This document shows positions 22,171 through 32,286 of a stretch of 64,000 nucleotides of DNA, piece by piece; the first letter of the stretch is position 1, and every line of letters begins with the position of its first letter. The stretch is from Laguncularia racemosa (Eukaryota > Streptophyta > Magnoliopsida > Myrtales > Combretaceae): the NCBI GenBank assembly GCA_037954665.1, contig JBBMOL010000369.1, forward strand, positions 248,001 through 312,000, read 5' to 3'. The position numbers and the translations under genes were made by a program. The notes beneath the pieces were generated by a model. The model worked only from the letters and a program-made list of their open reading frames with translations. It had not been told where the DNA came from and made no database searches.

Positions 22171-24423
22171 ATGACTTGTTCTTCTTAGACAGGTGAACTA
22201 ATTTATAATCCGGAGATTGAGAAGACTGTAAAGAGACTACGACAAGAAGCTAGATCATCCACCAGACCGAACTTAGTATTGGACTTGTCTGATTCTGAAA
22301 AAGAGGACGACATGGCAAATCTCGAGAGAACCTTAAGGGAGTTGGCTGCACCAGATGTGAATCAACAACCACTTTGTATTCACTATCCCGAACTAGCTGT
22401 GGAATTCGAATTGAAATCTGGGTTGATACATCTGCTACCTACATTTCATGGTCTTGAGAATGAAGATACTCATAAGCATTTGAAAGAGTTCCATATAGTG
22501 TGTTCTAGTATGAGGCAGCAAGGAATAACCGATGATCAAATCAAGCTACGTGCTTTTCCATTTTCTTTAAGTACTAAAGCTAAAGATTGGTTGTTTTATT
22601 TGCCTCCAGGTTCTATCACCACTTGGACAGATATGGTAAGACTCTTCTTGGACAAATTCTTCCCCGCATCCAGAGCCGCTGGTATAAGAAGAGAAATTTA
22701 TAGTATAAAACAGAGGGACACCGAGACTCTTCATGAGTATTGGGAGAGGTTCAAGCAACTTTGTGCAAGCTGCCCACAACATGGGATATCTAAACAACTC
22801 CTTATCCAATACTTCTACGAGGGCCTACTTCCGATGGAGAGGAAGATGATGGATGCTGCAAGTGGAGGCGCCATAGTAAACAAAACCCCTGGTCAAGCTA
22901 GGGAATTGATCTCCATTATGGCTGCCAATTCGCAACAATTTGGGTATAGGCATGATACGTCTTCAACGAAGGTAAATGAGGTAAATGTGTCTAACCTTGA
23001 ACATCAAATTTCTAATCTTACCTCCCTTGTGAAGTAGCTAGCTCTTGGAAATACCCAACAGGTGAAAGCTTGTGGAATTTGTGCTGCTCCTAGTCATCCG
23101 ACCGACATGTGCCCCACATTGCAAGATGACAACCATGAACACGCCAATGCTGTAGGCGGATTTCCAGGACAACCGCAAAGGAAGTATGACCCTACTCGAA
23201 TACTTACAATCCTGGATGGAGGGATCATCCTAACTTCCGATATGGCAATAACCCTCAACATTTCCAACAATTCCAGCCAAAGCCATCACACCACATACCC
23301 CAAGCTCCTTCCACTTCAGGTATGCCCCTTGAGGATATTGTTAAGTCTCTAGCTGTGAATACCAAACAATTTCAGGAGGAAACAAAGCAAAGCATTCAAA
23401 ACATGGAGAATCAGGTAAGCCAACTTGCTTCAGTCGTAAACAGGTTAGAAACTCAAGGTAAGTTACCTTCTCAAACTATTACAAACCCGAAGCAAAGCTT
23501 TAATGCAATTACCTTGAGAAGTGGAACAGAATTGCAGGGATCAAATAAGAAAGGAAATCCGTCTAATCTTGAGGAAGAGACCAAGAAAGAGACTTCGACT
23601 CCGAGCCAGCAGAGCGACCAGATTAGCAAGTCTCTAGTTGAGCCATCGAAGGTCACATTGATACCACCTCCTTTCCCCTCCAGATTAGCGAAATCAAGAA
23701 GGAAGCGGAAGAAAAAGAGATTCTGGAAACGTTTCGTAAAGTCGAGGTAAATATTCCTTTACTTGATGCAATTAAGCAAATACCGCGCTATGCTAGATTC
23801 CTCAAGGACTTGCGCACTAACAAAAGGAAGCTGAAAGGCAATGAAAAGATTAGTGTGAGTGAAAATGTTTCAGCTATTATTCAGAAGAAGCTTCCTCCTA
23901 AATGTAAGGACCCAGGTATGTTCGCCATTCCTTGCAAAATAGGTAGTCTTGGAATCGCTAAAGCCATGTGTGATCTAGGAGCTTCTATCAATGTCATGCC
24001 TTTGTCTGTTTATCAACGTTTAAATGTTGGTCCTTTAAAGGAAACGGTTATTATTGTTCAACTTGCTGATAGGTCCAATGTTTATCCTGAGGGAGTTCTA
24101 GAGGATGTTTTAGTTCAAGTCAATGGGTAGGTTTTTCTTGCTGATTTTTATGTGCTTGACATGGACGATAGTGATTCTCATACTTCATCACTGATATTAT
24201 TAGGGCGACCATTCCTTAAGACTTCTAAAACGAAAATCGATGTAAATGATGGCACCCTCACTATGGAATTTGATGGTGAAGTGATTAAATTTAACATTTA
24301 TGATGCCATGAAACATCCTAACGATATCTCTCCTATTTTTGTTACGGATGCTATTAACCCATCACCACAGGCACCAAGGCTGGAATCAAAATCCTTATCC
24401 GAATATTTAGCCAGGAACGTCTA
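22171..24423 (+). pseudogene. Element B gag-protease
   Basis: The start is ATG 22171, by comparison with C'. Codon 6 is TAG (22186-22188). Gag core runs 22279-23037 (FHGLENEDTHKHLKEFHIVC, SITTWTDMVRLFLDKFFPAS, HEYWERFKQLCASCPQH), then TAG 23035-23037, a CCHC knuckle CGICAAPSHPTDMC (23071-23112), one-base deletions near 23190 and 23690, and a protease with CDLGASINVMPLS (about 23970-24008). TAG 24128-24130 interrupts the protease; the frame ends at 24421-24423. No pol follows. It would supply particle protein and protease, not polymerase. Confidence 0.93.
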
Positions 24424-24429
24424 GCCAAA

Positions 24430-24467
24430 GACGTTAAAGAAAGGCGCTTCATGGGAGGCAACCCATG
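24430..24467 (+). ncRNA. Conserved post-protease hairpin, B copy
   Basis: ACGTTAAAGAAAGGCGCTT then CATGGG-AGGCAA-CCCATG (24450-24467), a perfect 6-bp stem with a 6-nt loop, 7 nt after the stop codon plus linker. Same element in C', D and G. Confidence 0.6.
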
Positions 24468-25456
24468 TAAAAAAAAAAGTTTTGTTTTGCATTATGATGG
24501 GACGATCTGACCGTTCTAACAAGTTTAAACCTCTACTCAATCCTAGCTTACGATCAGTTCTCAGGCAAGTGTACCTATCGACTAGCAGTATAGCATTGGA
24601 GTATAGGTATCGATCCCACGAAGACTTATATGTACTAGTACTAACGATTCTCCTACTATCTAACTTCTCACTATTGATGATCTCAACTATCCTAATTATT
24701 GCCTAAACCTGAAAGAAACAAATAAAATGAACAAAGTAAATGTAATCAAACACTCCCTTAATTAATTCAATGATCTAAGCATACCCTGCCCAAGATCCAC
24801 CCCTAATTCTCATGTAGCTTTTACTCAATTCCACACTATCCAATGATTAATATCCAAACTTTGATCTGCGGAGTTTCTTACACTAGATTAGAGTCTTTCT
24901 CAAGATCAATAATCCCTAATCCTAATTAAGCCAATTAAGATCTCTCTTCAATTAACATAATGAAGATTGCGTTAGGATCCTAGGACTCTCAATTGAACCA
25001 GACCGCAATGACCTCGTTCAATACAGAAGACCTCCTATAACCTATCTCTAGGATTACAAGGTGTCTTTTTATTCATGCAAGATCTACTCTATTACCGATT
25101 TCTCAATCTTAATAACAGAGATATAATTCCATCCTAATATTGCGCACATATCAAGATGAATAAACTATAATTACAAAATGAACAAACTCAAAGAACAGAA
25201 TTAAATTATTGAACATCAACAATTCTGTCACATGATACTCAGGGGTTTCTCAAGGGAATGGGTATGAAACAATTAGCCACTCATGAATCTAATAAGAAGA
25301 GCAAAACATAAAATAATTGAGTCCATAAAGAAAATTCGAACACGAAATATCTTGGCTTCCAATCCGAAACTATTCTGGCAACAACTCCTGGCAGCAGCTT
25401 CTCTTCTCTAGGGTTTCTCTCGTGCCGCCGCCCCCATTTTCTCATTAGGGTTGTTC

Positions 25457-25464
25457 TATTTATA
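25457..25464 (-). promoter_or_regulatory. TATA box of D 3' LTR
   Basis: TATAAATA on the minus strand, directly downstream in LTR sense of the palindrome array. Confidence 0.75.
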
Positions 25465-25544
25465 CTTCTTGAGGCATGGCCGAGCATCTTCAACTGGAAA
25501 GATACGATTCTATCCTTCCTTTTCCAAGTGAATCTCGTCAAGTG

Positions 25545-25880
25545 AATAACGGTCGCCTGGCACGCCTAACGGCACGGCCAGATTTCAAACCGTGTCTCCC
25601 TCTGGTCGCAAATATGTAACTCCTTAATCTTGCTCAGTGTTTGGCACGGCTAGGAACACGATTAGCAACACGGCTAGCAGCATTGGTAGCAACACGGCTA
25701 GAAGCACGGCTAGACTATAACCCGTGCCAAGTTCTAGAGCTTTCCACGTCTTCACAGCGTATGCCACGGTTTCAAACACACCCATATCACAAGTCGTGCT
25801 TCCTTTCCAAGTGATGCTTTCATCTTCAGGTGCGCCCACGGTTTATGACACGGCCGTGGCCTTCCACGTGTTGTCCATGA
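25545..25880 (-). repeat. Palindrome array in U3 of D
   Basis: A 22-bp palindromic unit CACGGCCAG...CAAACCGTG at 25573-25594, a series of ACACGGCTAG-type half-sites (25643-25720), and CACGGCCGTG at 25849-25858. Confidence 0.82.
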
Positions 25881-26070
25881 GTAACTTTAACTTGATCTTT
25901 TAAGCTTCAATTATGCTCCTTTTGTGATCTTTCTCCTTCTCTTTGGTATTATACCCTGAAACATATATTTATCTTTTAAATACCGAATCCGCATTGATTT
26001 TATTCAAAAGATTATACAAATTCATCATTAATGCCCATGATTTACCAGGGTTAATTTACTCTTATCAAAT

Positions 26071-26107
26071 TTCCCCACACTTAAGGTTTTGCTTGTCCTC
26101 AAGCAAA
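26071..26107 (-). promoter_or_regulatory. D terminal polypurine tract with hairpin module
   Basis: Minus strand: TTTGCTTG-AGGA-CAAGCAAA (26107-26088), 4 nt, then TAAGTGTGGGGAAA running to the LTR start. The G-rich run beside the 3' LTR is the expected plus-strand primer. Confidence 0.85.
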
Positions 26108-27302
26108 CACGGATTAAGAAAACCCAAAGGACCAGTTCTCATAAGTTCCCGCAATTAAGAAGATATTTCAGCATCATCGATTTCATGCTACACCTTAATC
26201 ATTGATAATCTTTACTCAGTCTTACCATTAGTTGTATACAAAATACAAATACTAAAATTCCCAAAGCTAATCCAAGTGAATCAAACTTTTACCCTTATCA
26301 TTTAAACTAAAATCCCCAGAGTCAAAATTGTCACAAGATCGATACTAGTAAAATAAAGTATACCATCCTTTTAACCACTGTTGTAAGCAACACAACAGAG
26401 ACTAAAGGCATGTTGTATCCACTTGTCTCCTAGCTCTTCCTTTTCTATTTCATCCAATTCTTAAGTTGATCTTAAGAGTTTACCATTGAAGCACATAACT
26501 AAGTTAACCGACCCATGTAACAAACTTTCGATCGATAATCTCGAGTTCATCACTCGAGTTAACAGACGTTATTCCCTCAGCGTAGAAGGCATCCCTCGGA
26601 TTTACTTGTTCGAGTCTAGTTAACTCAATTACTTAATTAATTAAGATGGTTTCCTTGGTCAGTAAGTCCCAGACCAGGCGATCTTAGGCTACTAGGTTTT
26701 AAAAATACCCCTTCGAACCTCTACCATCTCAATCAATCAACTATCATTTATATAAGCTCTTTTAAGTTCATTTTTCTCAGACTTTTCTCATGACCCTTGT
26801 AGCGAGCTTTCAGCCATTGATCCCAAGTTCGTCACCCGAGTCAATAGATGTTATTCCCTAAAAAAGGCATCCCTCAGGCTTAATTACTCGAGTCTATGAG
26901 GCCCACTTCTGAACTTCTTTTTTTTTTTTTTTTTTAAATCACCAAGTTACAAGTATCATTTACGCATTCACTCCAAGTTATATAGCTTACCTTACCTACT
27001 GGGCAAAAAGAAGGGCATACTAAACTCACTAGTGACCTTAATCCAATCTCACTTCCCGAAAGTAAAGGTTAAATGACAAGTAAGTTTACTTCACTTAGAT
27101 TTCATCTTGTAATTTTAGCAACGTATCTCTAATACTAATAAGAGAATAAAAATTGTTAAAGATATTTTACAGAGGTATAAACAAATCTCAACAGTTCTTG
27201 ATTGTCAAAAGTCATCATCGATTATACCTTAATTAAGAGGAAATTACATTTTTGATTACATAACCCTTGTATCCTAGTTTCGTACAAGTTTCGTTTTCCT
27301 AA
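26108..27302 (-). other. D 3' non-coding region
   Basis: No ORF or recognised motif. It contains a T-run (about 26918-26936) and CGAGTT-type short repeats (CTCGAGTTCATCACTCGAGT near 26540, a partner near 26830). Confidence 0.4.
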
Positions 27303-27344
27303 CCCCCTTCCCCACACTTATAATAGACATTGTCCCCAATGTCC
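27303..27344 (-). promoter_or_regulatory. D internal hairpin-polypurine module
   Basis: Minus strand: GGACATTG-GGGA-CAATGTCT (27344-27325), 4 nt, TAAGTGTGGGGAAGGGGG (27320-27303). Same architecture as the terminal tract but about 1.2 kb inside the element, downstream of ORF2. Confidence 0.8.
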
Positions 27345-27752
27345 TCATGAAATGCATAAAGGGAAGCAAAGAATAAAAGCAAAAATAAAACAAAAGGAAA
27401 ACGAAAAACTTCCCTGAATTCTTTTACAACGCAGATCGTTAACAGAAAGTAAAGCGACGAACAAGTGGAGTCATGAGAACCTCTGCTAAACGTAACGGGT
27501 CGGTGTACTTTGAAAGCCTGTATCTCATAACAATAATAACAAAACAACAAAGAAAACAAAACAAAACGAAAGAAACTCATAACCGACTGAACATAAAGCT
27601 AACTATCATCAGCATTTTCTATTTCAAACATTAGTGGTTGGTCAATTTTCCAGAATCATACAAATCAGGGCAGTAAAAACAAAAGTAAGACGGCTATTCT
27701 ATACAATGGTCCAAATCTCCCGGGTTCAACTTCCATCGATCCACTCGCAAGG

Positions 27753-29123
27753 TCAGCTGCTGAAGTCATCATCTGAAGGCAATGGTACAGTGCCCGATCG
27801 GCGAGGAGAAGCAGATCCAATCACCTCTATATTCTGCTGATTGCTCGCTTCAGCAGTCGCAACTACGGGACTTCCATGTCGGGCCATGAAAGCTGCACCC
27901 GAGGATTCTCCAACATGAAAACCGGTATCATATGCACCACTCGAGTGACGATCTCCTCCAGAAACCACCCGAGTAGCTTGTGATGCGACGTCCTCATCGC
28001 TAGAGCCACCACATGGGGGAAGATCTACCCCCAATTTCTCACCAATACGGGATAAACAAGTGACTCAATAACTCTTTAAGCCCTTCACCCGTTTCGACTG
28101 CCTGGCTTGTTCTCTTTTGATTTCTTCCAAATCTGCAGTCAATCTCTTTACCGAATCTGCAAGCTCCTGATTTAGTCCGGCCTGCTCTCGAGCTTGCTCT
28201 TGCTCCTCACCCTGTTCGGGTTCTATCTCTGGCTCTTGTTGGTCGGTAGACACATCTGGTATGTGAAACCTCCACCTCCGCAAAACACTCTCAGGGAGAG
28301 AGGTGCTCCTTCCACAACTGTCCCTGGGAGCCCGGGTTGGAAAAACATCGTAGTTTTTCAGAATACGAGTAATCCAAGAGCCGACAAAAACCTTATGGTG
28401 CCCCAGATCGCATTGTTTTTTCAAACACCAAACAGCTGCTAATCCGACATTAACCCGAGTACCTGTAATCATACTCCACAGCTGGTACAGGTCTGAAGCA
28501 TTCACAACCCCTTCAGAATCACCTCTACCAGTTGTTGAGCGAGCCAGAATGTAATGGAGTACATGCACGGCAGGATCCCTTAAATGGCTCCCCTTTAATT
28601 TGGAAGGGTCATATCTACCGGTTCCCATACTATTCCACACTCCATGCTGTAGTAAGCCCCTAGGAAAGGTATCAGGAAGCTGTGCGAATTCATCGGAGTC
28701 GATAAACTCCTCGTCATAAATACCCAAACACTTGATAAAGTTTCTCATTTCAACACGGTGGTAGCTCCCTTGGCAGTAGAAGGAGACCACATTATCAAGT
28801 TGGGTATGCCGGCCAAAGCTAAGTTTGAATGTAGCTACAAAATCATAACTTAGCGAAGAGTACACGTCTTCCTCAATGCTCAAAAGTGCCTTCCAAGCGG
28901 GATCGTTCAAGAAATAATCAAATCGTTCCACTAACCCATACTTAGCTAGCACTTCCCAATCAACTACTACGTTAGGCATAAATGTCTTCTTTTCGCGCAC
29001 CATATCATACTTACCTTCGTCCTCGCTCCGCAAGTTAGGAGGGTAGCGTCGGGTGGACCTAGAGGAACTACCAGTTGAACGGGGTTGGGTGTTTTTGCGT
29101 GCCACGGTCTTAGTCCTCGGCAT
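27753..29123 (-). pseudogene. D ORF2, Athila second ORF (putative plant transposon protein family)
   Basis: ATG 29123 opens a 456-codon frame with a single in-frame TGA at 28065-28067 and a terminal TGA at 27753-27755. N-terminus (first 26 residues) is basic and begins MPRTKTVARKNT, resembling the histone H3 tail. Residues about 50-260 form a globular domain shared with E ORF2 (LSYDFVATFKLSF, ..VSFYCQG.., GVVNASDLYQLWSMITGTRVNVG). Then comes an acidic Glu/Gln-rich coiled-coil-like segment and a Ser/Asp tail. It occupies the position of the extra (env-like) ORF of Athila, but I see no signal peptide or membrane helix. I would place it with the Pfam Athila ORF / plant transposon protein families; function unknown. 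Confidence 0.85.
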
Positions 29124-29229
29124 TTTGACTACACCACGCTGGAGAAATCTGGACAGAGTGATGAATGACGTTCTTCAACAGAGAGGGAAGGAGAAAGAAC
29201 GAAGACACAGAGAGAGGTGATGTGGGAAT

Positions 29230-29510
29230 GAAGAGAGAAATGAAGGGAAGGGGTTTTATGTCTGGAAACGTGCAAGCCCTAAAAGGTTATTGATGACACG
29301 GCTTAAAATCTGGGCGTTTCACTAGCCGTGCTATCCACTGATCTAATTAAAAGAGCAAGAAAAAGTCTTATCTTCTGGCACGGCTTATGGCACGGCTTGT
29401 GACTTAGCCGTGCCTGTAACCGTGCTATCCACTGCTCTATATAAGAAAAAAAATTCTTACCTCGTGGCATGGCTTGTGGCTTGGACGTGCATGTAACCGT
29501 GTCATCCCCT
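29230..29510 (-). promoter_or_regulatory. D internal palindrome block and candidate ORF2 promoter
   Basis: Between protease and ORF2 lie CACGGCTTAAAATCTGG (29298-), the interrupted palindrome CACGGCT...AGCCGTG (29391-29412) and several CCGTG half-sites, like those in D's own U3. Downstream (minus sense) is CATAAAACCCC near 29255 and a CT-rich leader to ATG 29123. Promoter function is inference. Confidence 0.6.
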
Positions 29511-29663
29511 AGACTGAAACACTTTTCACAAATGCCCGTACCCTTTGGTGTGAATTAGACCATATCGTACCCTATTTGTTAAAATCTTACTTGCAAAACT
29601 ACCACTAACAAATGTAATGATGATGACATTAAAAAGAAAAGAAAAACTAACCTAATAGATGCA

Positions 29664-29697
29664 TGGGTTGCCTCCCAACCAGCGCTTTTGTTTAACG
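29664..29697 (-). ncRNA. Conserved post-protease hairpin, D copy
   Basis: Minus strand: CGTTAAACAAAAGCGCT then TGGG-AGGCAA-CCCA (29677-29664). Loop identical to B and C'. Confidence 0.6.
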
Positions 29698-29730
29698 CCA
29701 TTGGCTCGACCAAAAGAATAAATGATGAAC

Positions 29731-30636
29731 TTAACTAGGATCTTCAATAGAGGGCTTCAATCTGGTAAAATCTCCTGCATCAATATTCTCCCTCTTTGTT
29801 GTTATTCCAAGTTCATCTTTTCCATCAAGATGAGTCAACATTTCTTGTATTACACCATCTTCTGTCTCTTCAATATTGTATACTCTTAAACTCAACTCTA
29901 ATGGATCCTTGCATAAGATATCGTCCACAACGGTATCAGCTACAGCAATTGCATAACAAGTATCATCAGAATCTACCGATTTCTTCATCACAGCTGGGGT
30001 TTATATCACTAACTCGTCTCCCCCAATGTGCAGCACTAATCGGCCCCCAGCCACATCAATGTTTGCTCGGGCTGTGGCTAAAAAGGGGCGTCCCAAGATC
30101 AAAGGAACGTCAGTGTCGACATCCATGTCCAAGATCACAAAATCAACCGGGAAGATAAAAGTTTCTACTTTTACTAACACATCTTCAATAACCCCTCTAG
30201 GAAACTTCACTGATCGATCTGCCAATTGAAGGCTCATCTGTGTAGGCTTCTGCTCACCTAATCCCAGCTTTTGAAAAAGGGAATATGGCATCAAGTTTAT
30301 GCTAGCCCCTAGATCTGCTAATGCTTTTTCTACGGGTAAATTACCAATGGAACATGGTATGGTGAAACTTCCTGGGTCTTTCAATTTCTTTGGAAGCTTG
30401 TTTAGTAAAATTGCAGAACAACTTGCACCAACTGTTGCAGTGGAGATCTCTTCCATCTTTCTCTTATTAGATAGTAAATCTTTCAAGAACTTGGCATACC
30501 GGGGCATCTGAGAAAGGGCTTCTACAAGTGGTAAGTTGATATGTAACTATTTGAACACATCCAAAAACTTACCGAAATGTTCCCGATCCTTGTCGTTCCG
30601 CAGCCTAGCAGGATATGGCAATGGGGGTTTATAGGG
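29731..30636 (-). pseudogene. Element D protease
   Basis: PYKPPLPYPARL lead-in, LHINLPLVEALSQMPRYAKFLKDLL, KLPKKLKDPGSFTIPC, then active site ADLGASINLMPYS (about 30308-30270) and LILGRPFLATARANIDV (about 30105-30055). In-frame stops at 30549-30547 (TAG) and 30003-30001 (TAA); the frame then runs to TAA 29733-29731 and carries the acidic segment that in other elements precedes RT. No frameshift. Confidence 0.9.
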
Positions 30637-32097
30637 CTAGACGATAGGTATCTTCTCAGTTTCCAAGTCTTTTTTTCTTTCCTCTATAACTCTGCCCTTT
30701 TCTGCTTTCTCAATAGTTTCGCCTTTATCAACAGTTTCCTTCCCCTTCCTACTAACAGAGGTTTCCCCACACTTGTCTGATTTCACTTCCTTTCCACTCC
30801 TAAGAGTTACTGCCTTCACTTGTTCCCTTGGGTTGGTCTCTGTATTTCCAGGAAGAGACCCTTGCGGTCGCTCAGCAAGCGCTTTAGAAATCTGCCCCAA
30901 CTGGTTCTCCAAGTTGTGGATTGAAGCTTCATGATTCCTTGGAGCGGCCTCAGTGGATTGATGGCGTTGCTCTGACGCTTGAATGAACTTTGCAATCATA
31001 TCCTCAAGGTTAGATTTCTTCTCTTAGACAGGAGGTGGAGTTGGTCTTTGGAATCCTGGAGCAGGTGCATTACTCCTTTGAGATTGCTGATTACTCCAGG
31101 AGAAATTGGGATGATTACGCCATCCTAGATTATAAGTGTTGCTATAGGGATTGTTCTGTGGTATTGTGGGATTCCCTACATACTCAACACGTTCTGTCAC
31201 TTCAGATACCACATTGTTGGAATGAGGTTCAATTGAGCAATATTGGTATGGTTGAGATAGAGCCATCCCTTCAACTTTTGAAGCGAGTGCATCTACCTTT
31301 GCTGTAATTGCTGTCATCAAATCGACTTCATAAATGCTCGCTGCCTTGTGCTTTTGTCTACCATGGCTCCATTGGTGATTATTTTTGGCCATGTTCTCAA
31401 ACAAACTCAACGACTCCTCCGGCGTTTTCACATTTAAAGTGCCCCCAACCGCAGCATCAATTGTCTGCCGAGTTACATAGTCAAGTCCGTTATAGAAGGT
31501 GGAAACTTGCAGCCAATTAGGCATTTGGTGATGTGGACACCTCCTAAGAAGATCCTTAAATCTAATCCATGCTTCATGTAGGGGCTCGTGATCTAGTTGG
31601 GTGAATGATGTGATATCATTTCTCAACTTTGCAGTTTTCAATGGTGGGAAATAATAGTCCAGGAAAGTCTCCGCCATCTAGGTCCAAGTGGTTATGGAAT
31701 CCCGGTTTAGTGAACTAAACCACTACCTTGCTTTCCCCCGGAGAGTAAAAGGGAAAAGTCGCAATTTCAGTGCTTCCTCAGAGACTCCGTTTTGCTTGAC
31801 AGTTGCACAAATATCCAAGAACATCTGAATGTGCGCATAAGGATCCTCGTCAGACAAACCATCAAACTGGCATTGGTTGTGAATCATATGCATTGTAGAG
31901 GCCTTGATTTCGAAGTTGTTGGCTTCTATTGCTGGTTGCACAATACACGACCTAGTGCTGCTCAGAGTAGGACGAGCGTATTCAACCATCGTTCTTCGTT
32001 CATCCGCCATTGGCCCAGTTTCTCTTAATCGCCTTCTAAAGGTTTGGTCAATTTCAGGATCAAAGTCAAGAAGCTTAGATGAAGAGCTCCTTGTCAT
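30637..32097 (-). pseudogene. Element D gag
   Basis: ATG 32097; MTRSSSSKLLDFDPEIDQTFRR is the conserved N-terminal motif. Capsid: CQFDGLSDEDPYAHIQMFLDIC, EEALKLRLFPFTLRGKAR, then MAETFLDYYFPP and HEAWIRFKDLLRRCPHHQMPNW. C-terminal NPYSNTYNLGWRNHPNFSW (about 31153-31097). No CCHC knuckle seen. One continuous frame with gag-protease, broken only by stops at 31725-31723, 31680-31678, 31026-31024 and 30639-30637. Confidence 0.92.
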
Positions 32098-32262
32098 AAA
32101 CCGCGACAGACAAACTATGAACTTAATTTCCTCAACAAATTTGAATGAAAGCACGAACGAAATTAAAGTAAATAACTAAAAGAAAAATAAAAATAAAAAT
32201 AAATAAATAAATATATATATATAGTTAAAGTAGTAGGTGTCAAGTTTTCCTAATATTACAAG
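32098..32262 (-). other. D leader with AT-rich simple repeats
   Basis: Short untranslated leader between primer site and gag, containing TATATATATA and TTTA repeats (about 32185-32225). Confidence 0.6.
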
Positions 32263-32280
32263 TCCCCGGCAACGGCGCCA
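32263..32280 (-). promoter_or_regulatory. Element D primer-binding site (tRNA-Asp), perfect
   Basis: Minus strand TGGCGCCGTTGCCGGGGA, an exact complement to the tRNA-Asp 3' end, 6 nt from the LTR. Confidence 0.95.
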
Positions 32281-32286
32281 AAAACT

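Larger units (their letters stand above)
24495..26067 (-). mobile_element. Element D 3' LTR (1573 bp)
   Basis: TGATGGGACG...ACTCTTATCA on the plus strand. On the minus strand it reads TGATAAGAG...CCCATCA. U3 palindromes 25545-25880, TATAAATA (minus) at 25457-25464, U5 motif at 24563-24576. Confidence 0.93.

Noticed and set aside
28194..28442. Plus-strand ORF opposite D ORF2
   Set aside because: It is a shadow of the minus-strand ORF2, which has a homologue in E; the plus-strand peptide is low complexity and unrelated to anything.
30026..30511. Plus-strand ORFs opposite D protease
   Set aside because: Antisense shadows of the retropepsin; the minus strand carries the conserved DLGAS and GRPFLA motifs.
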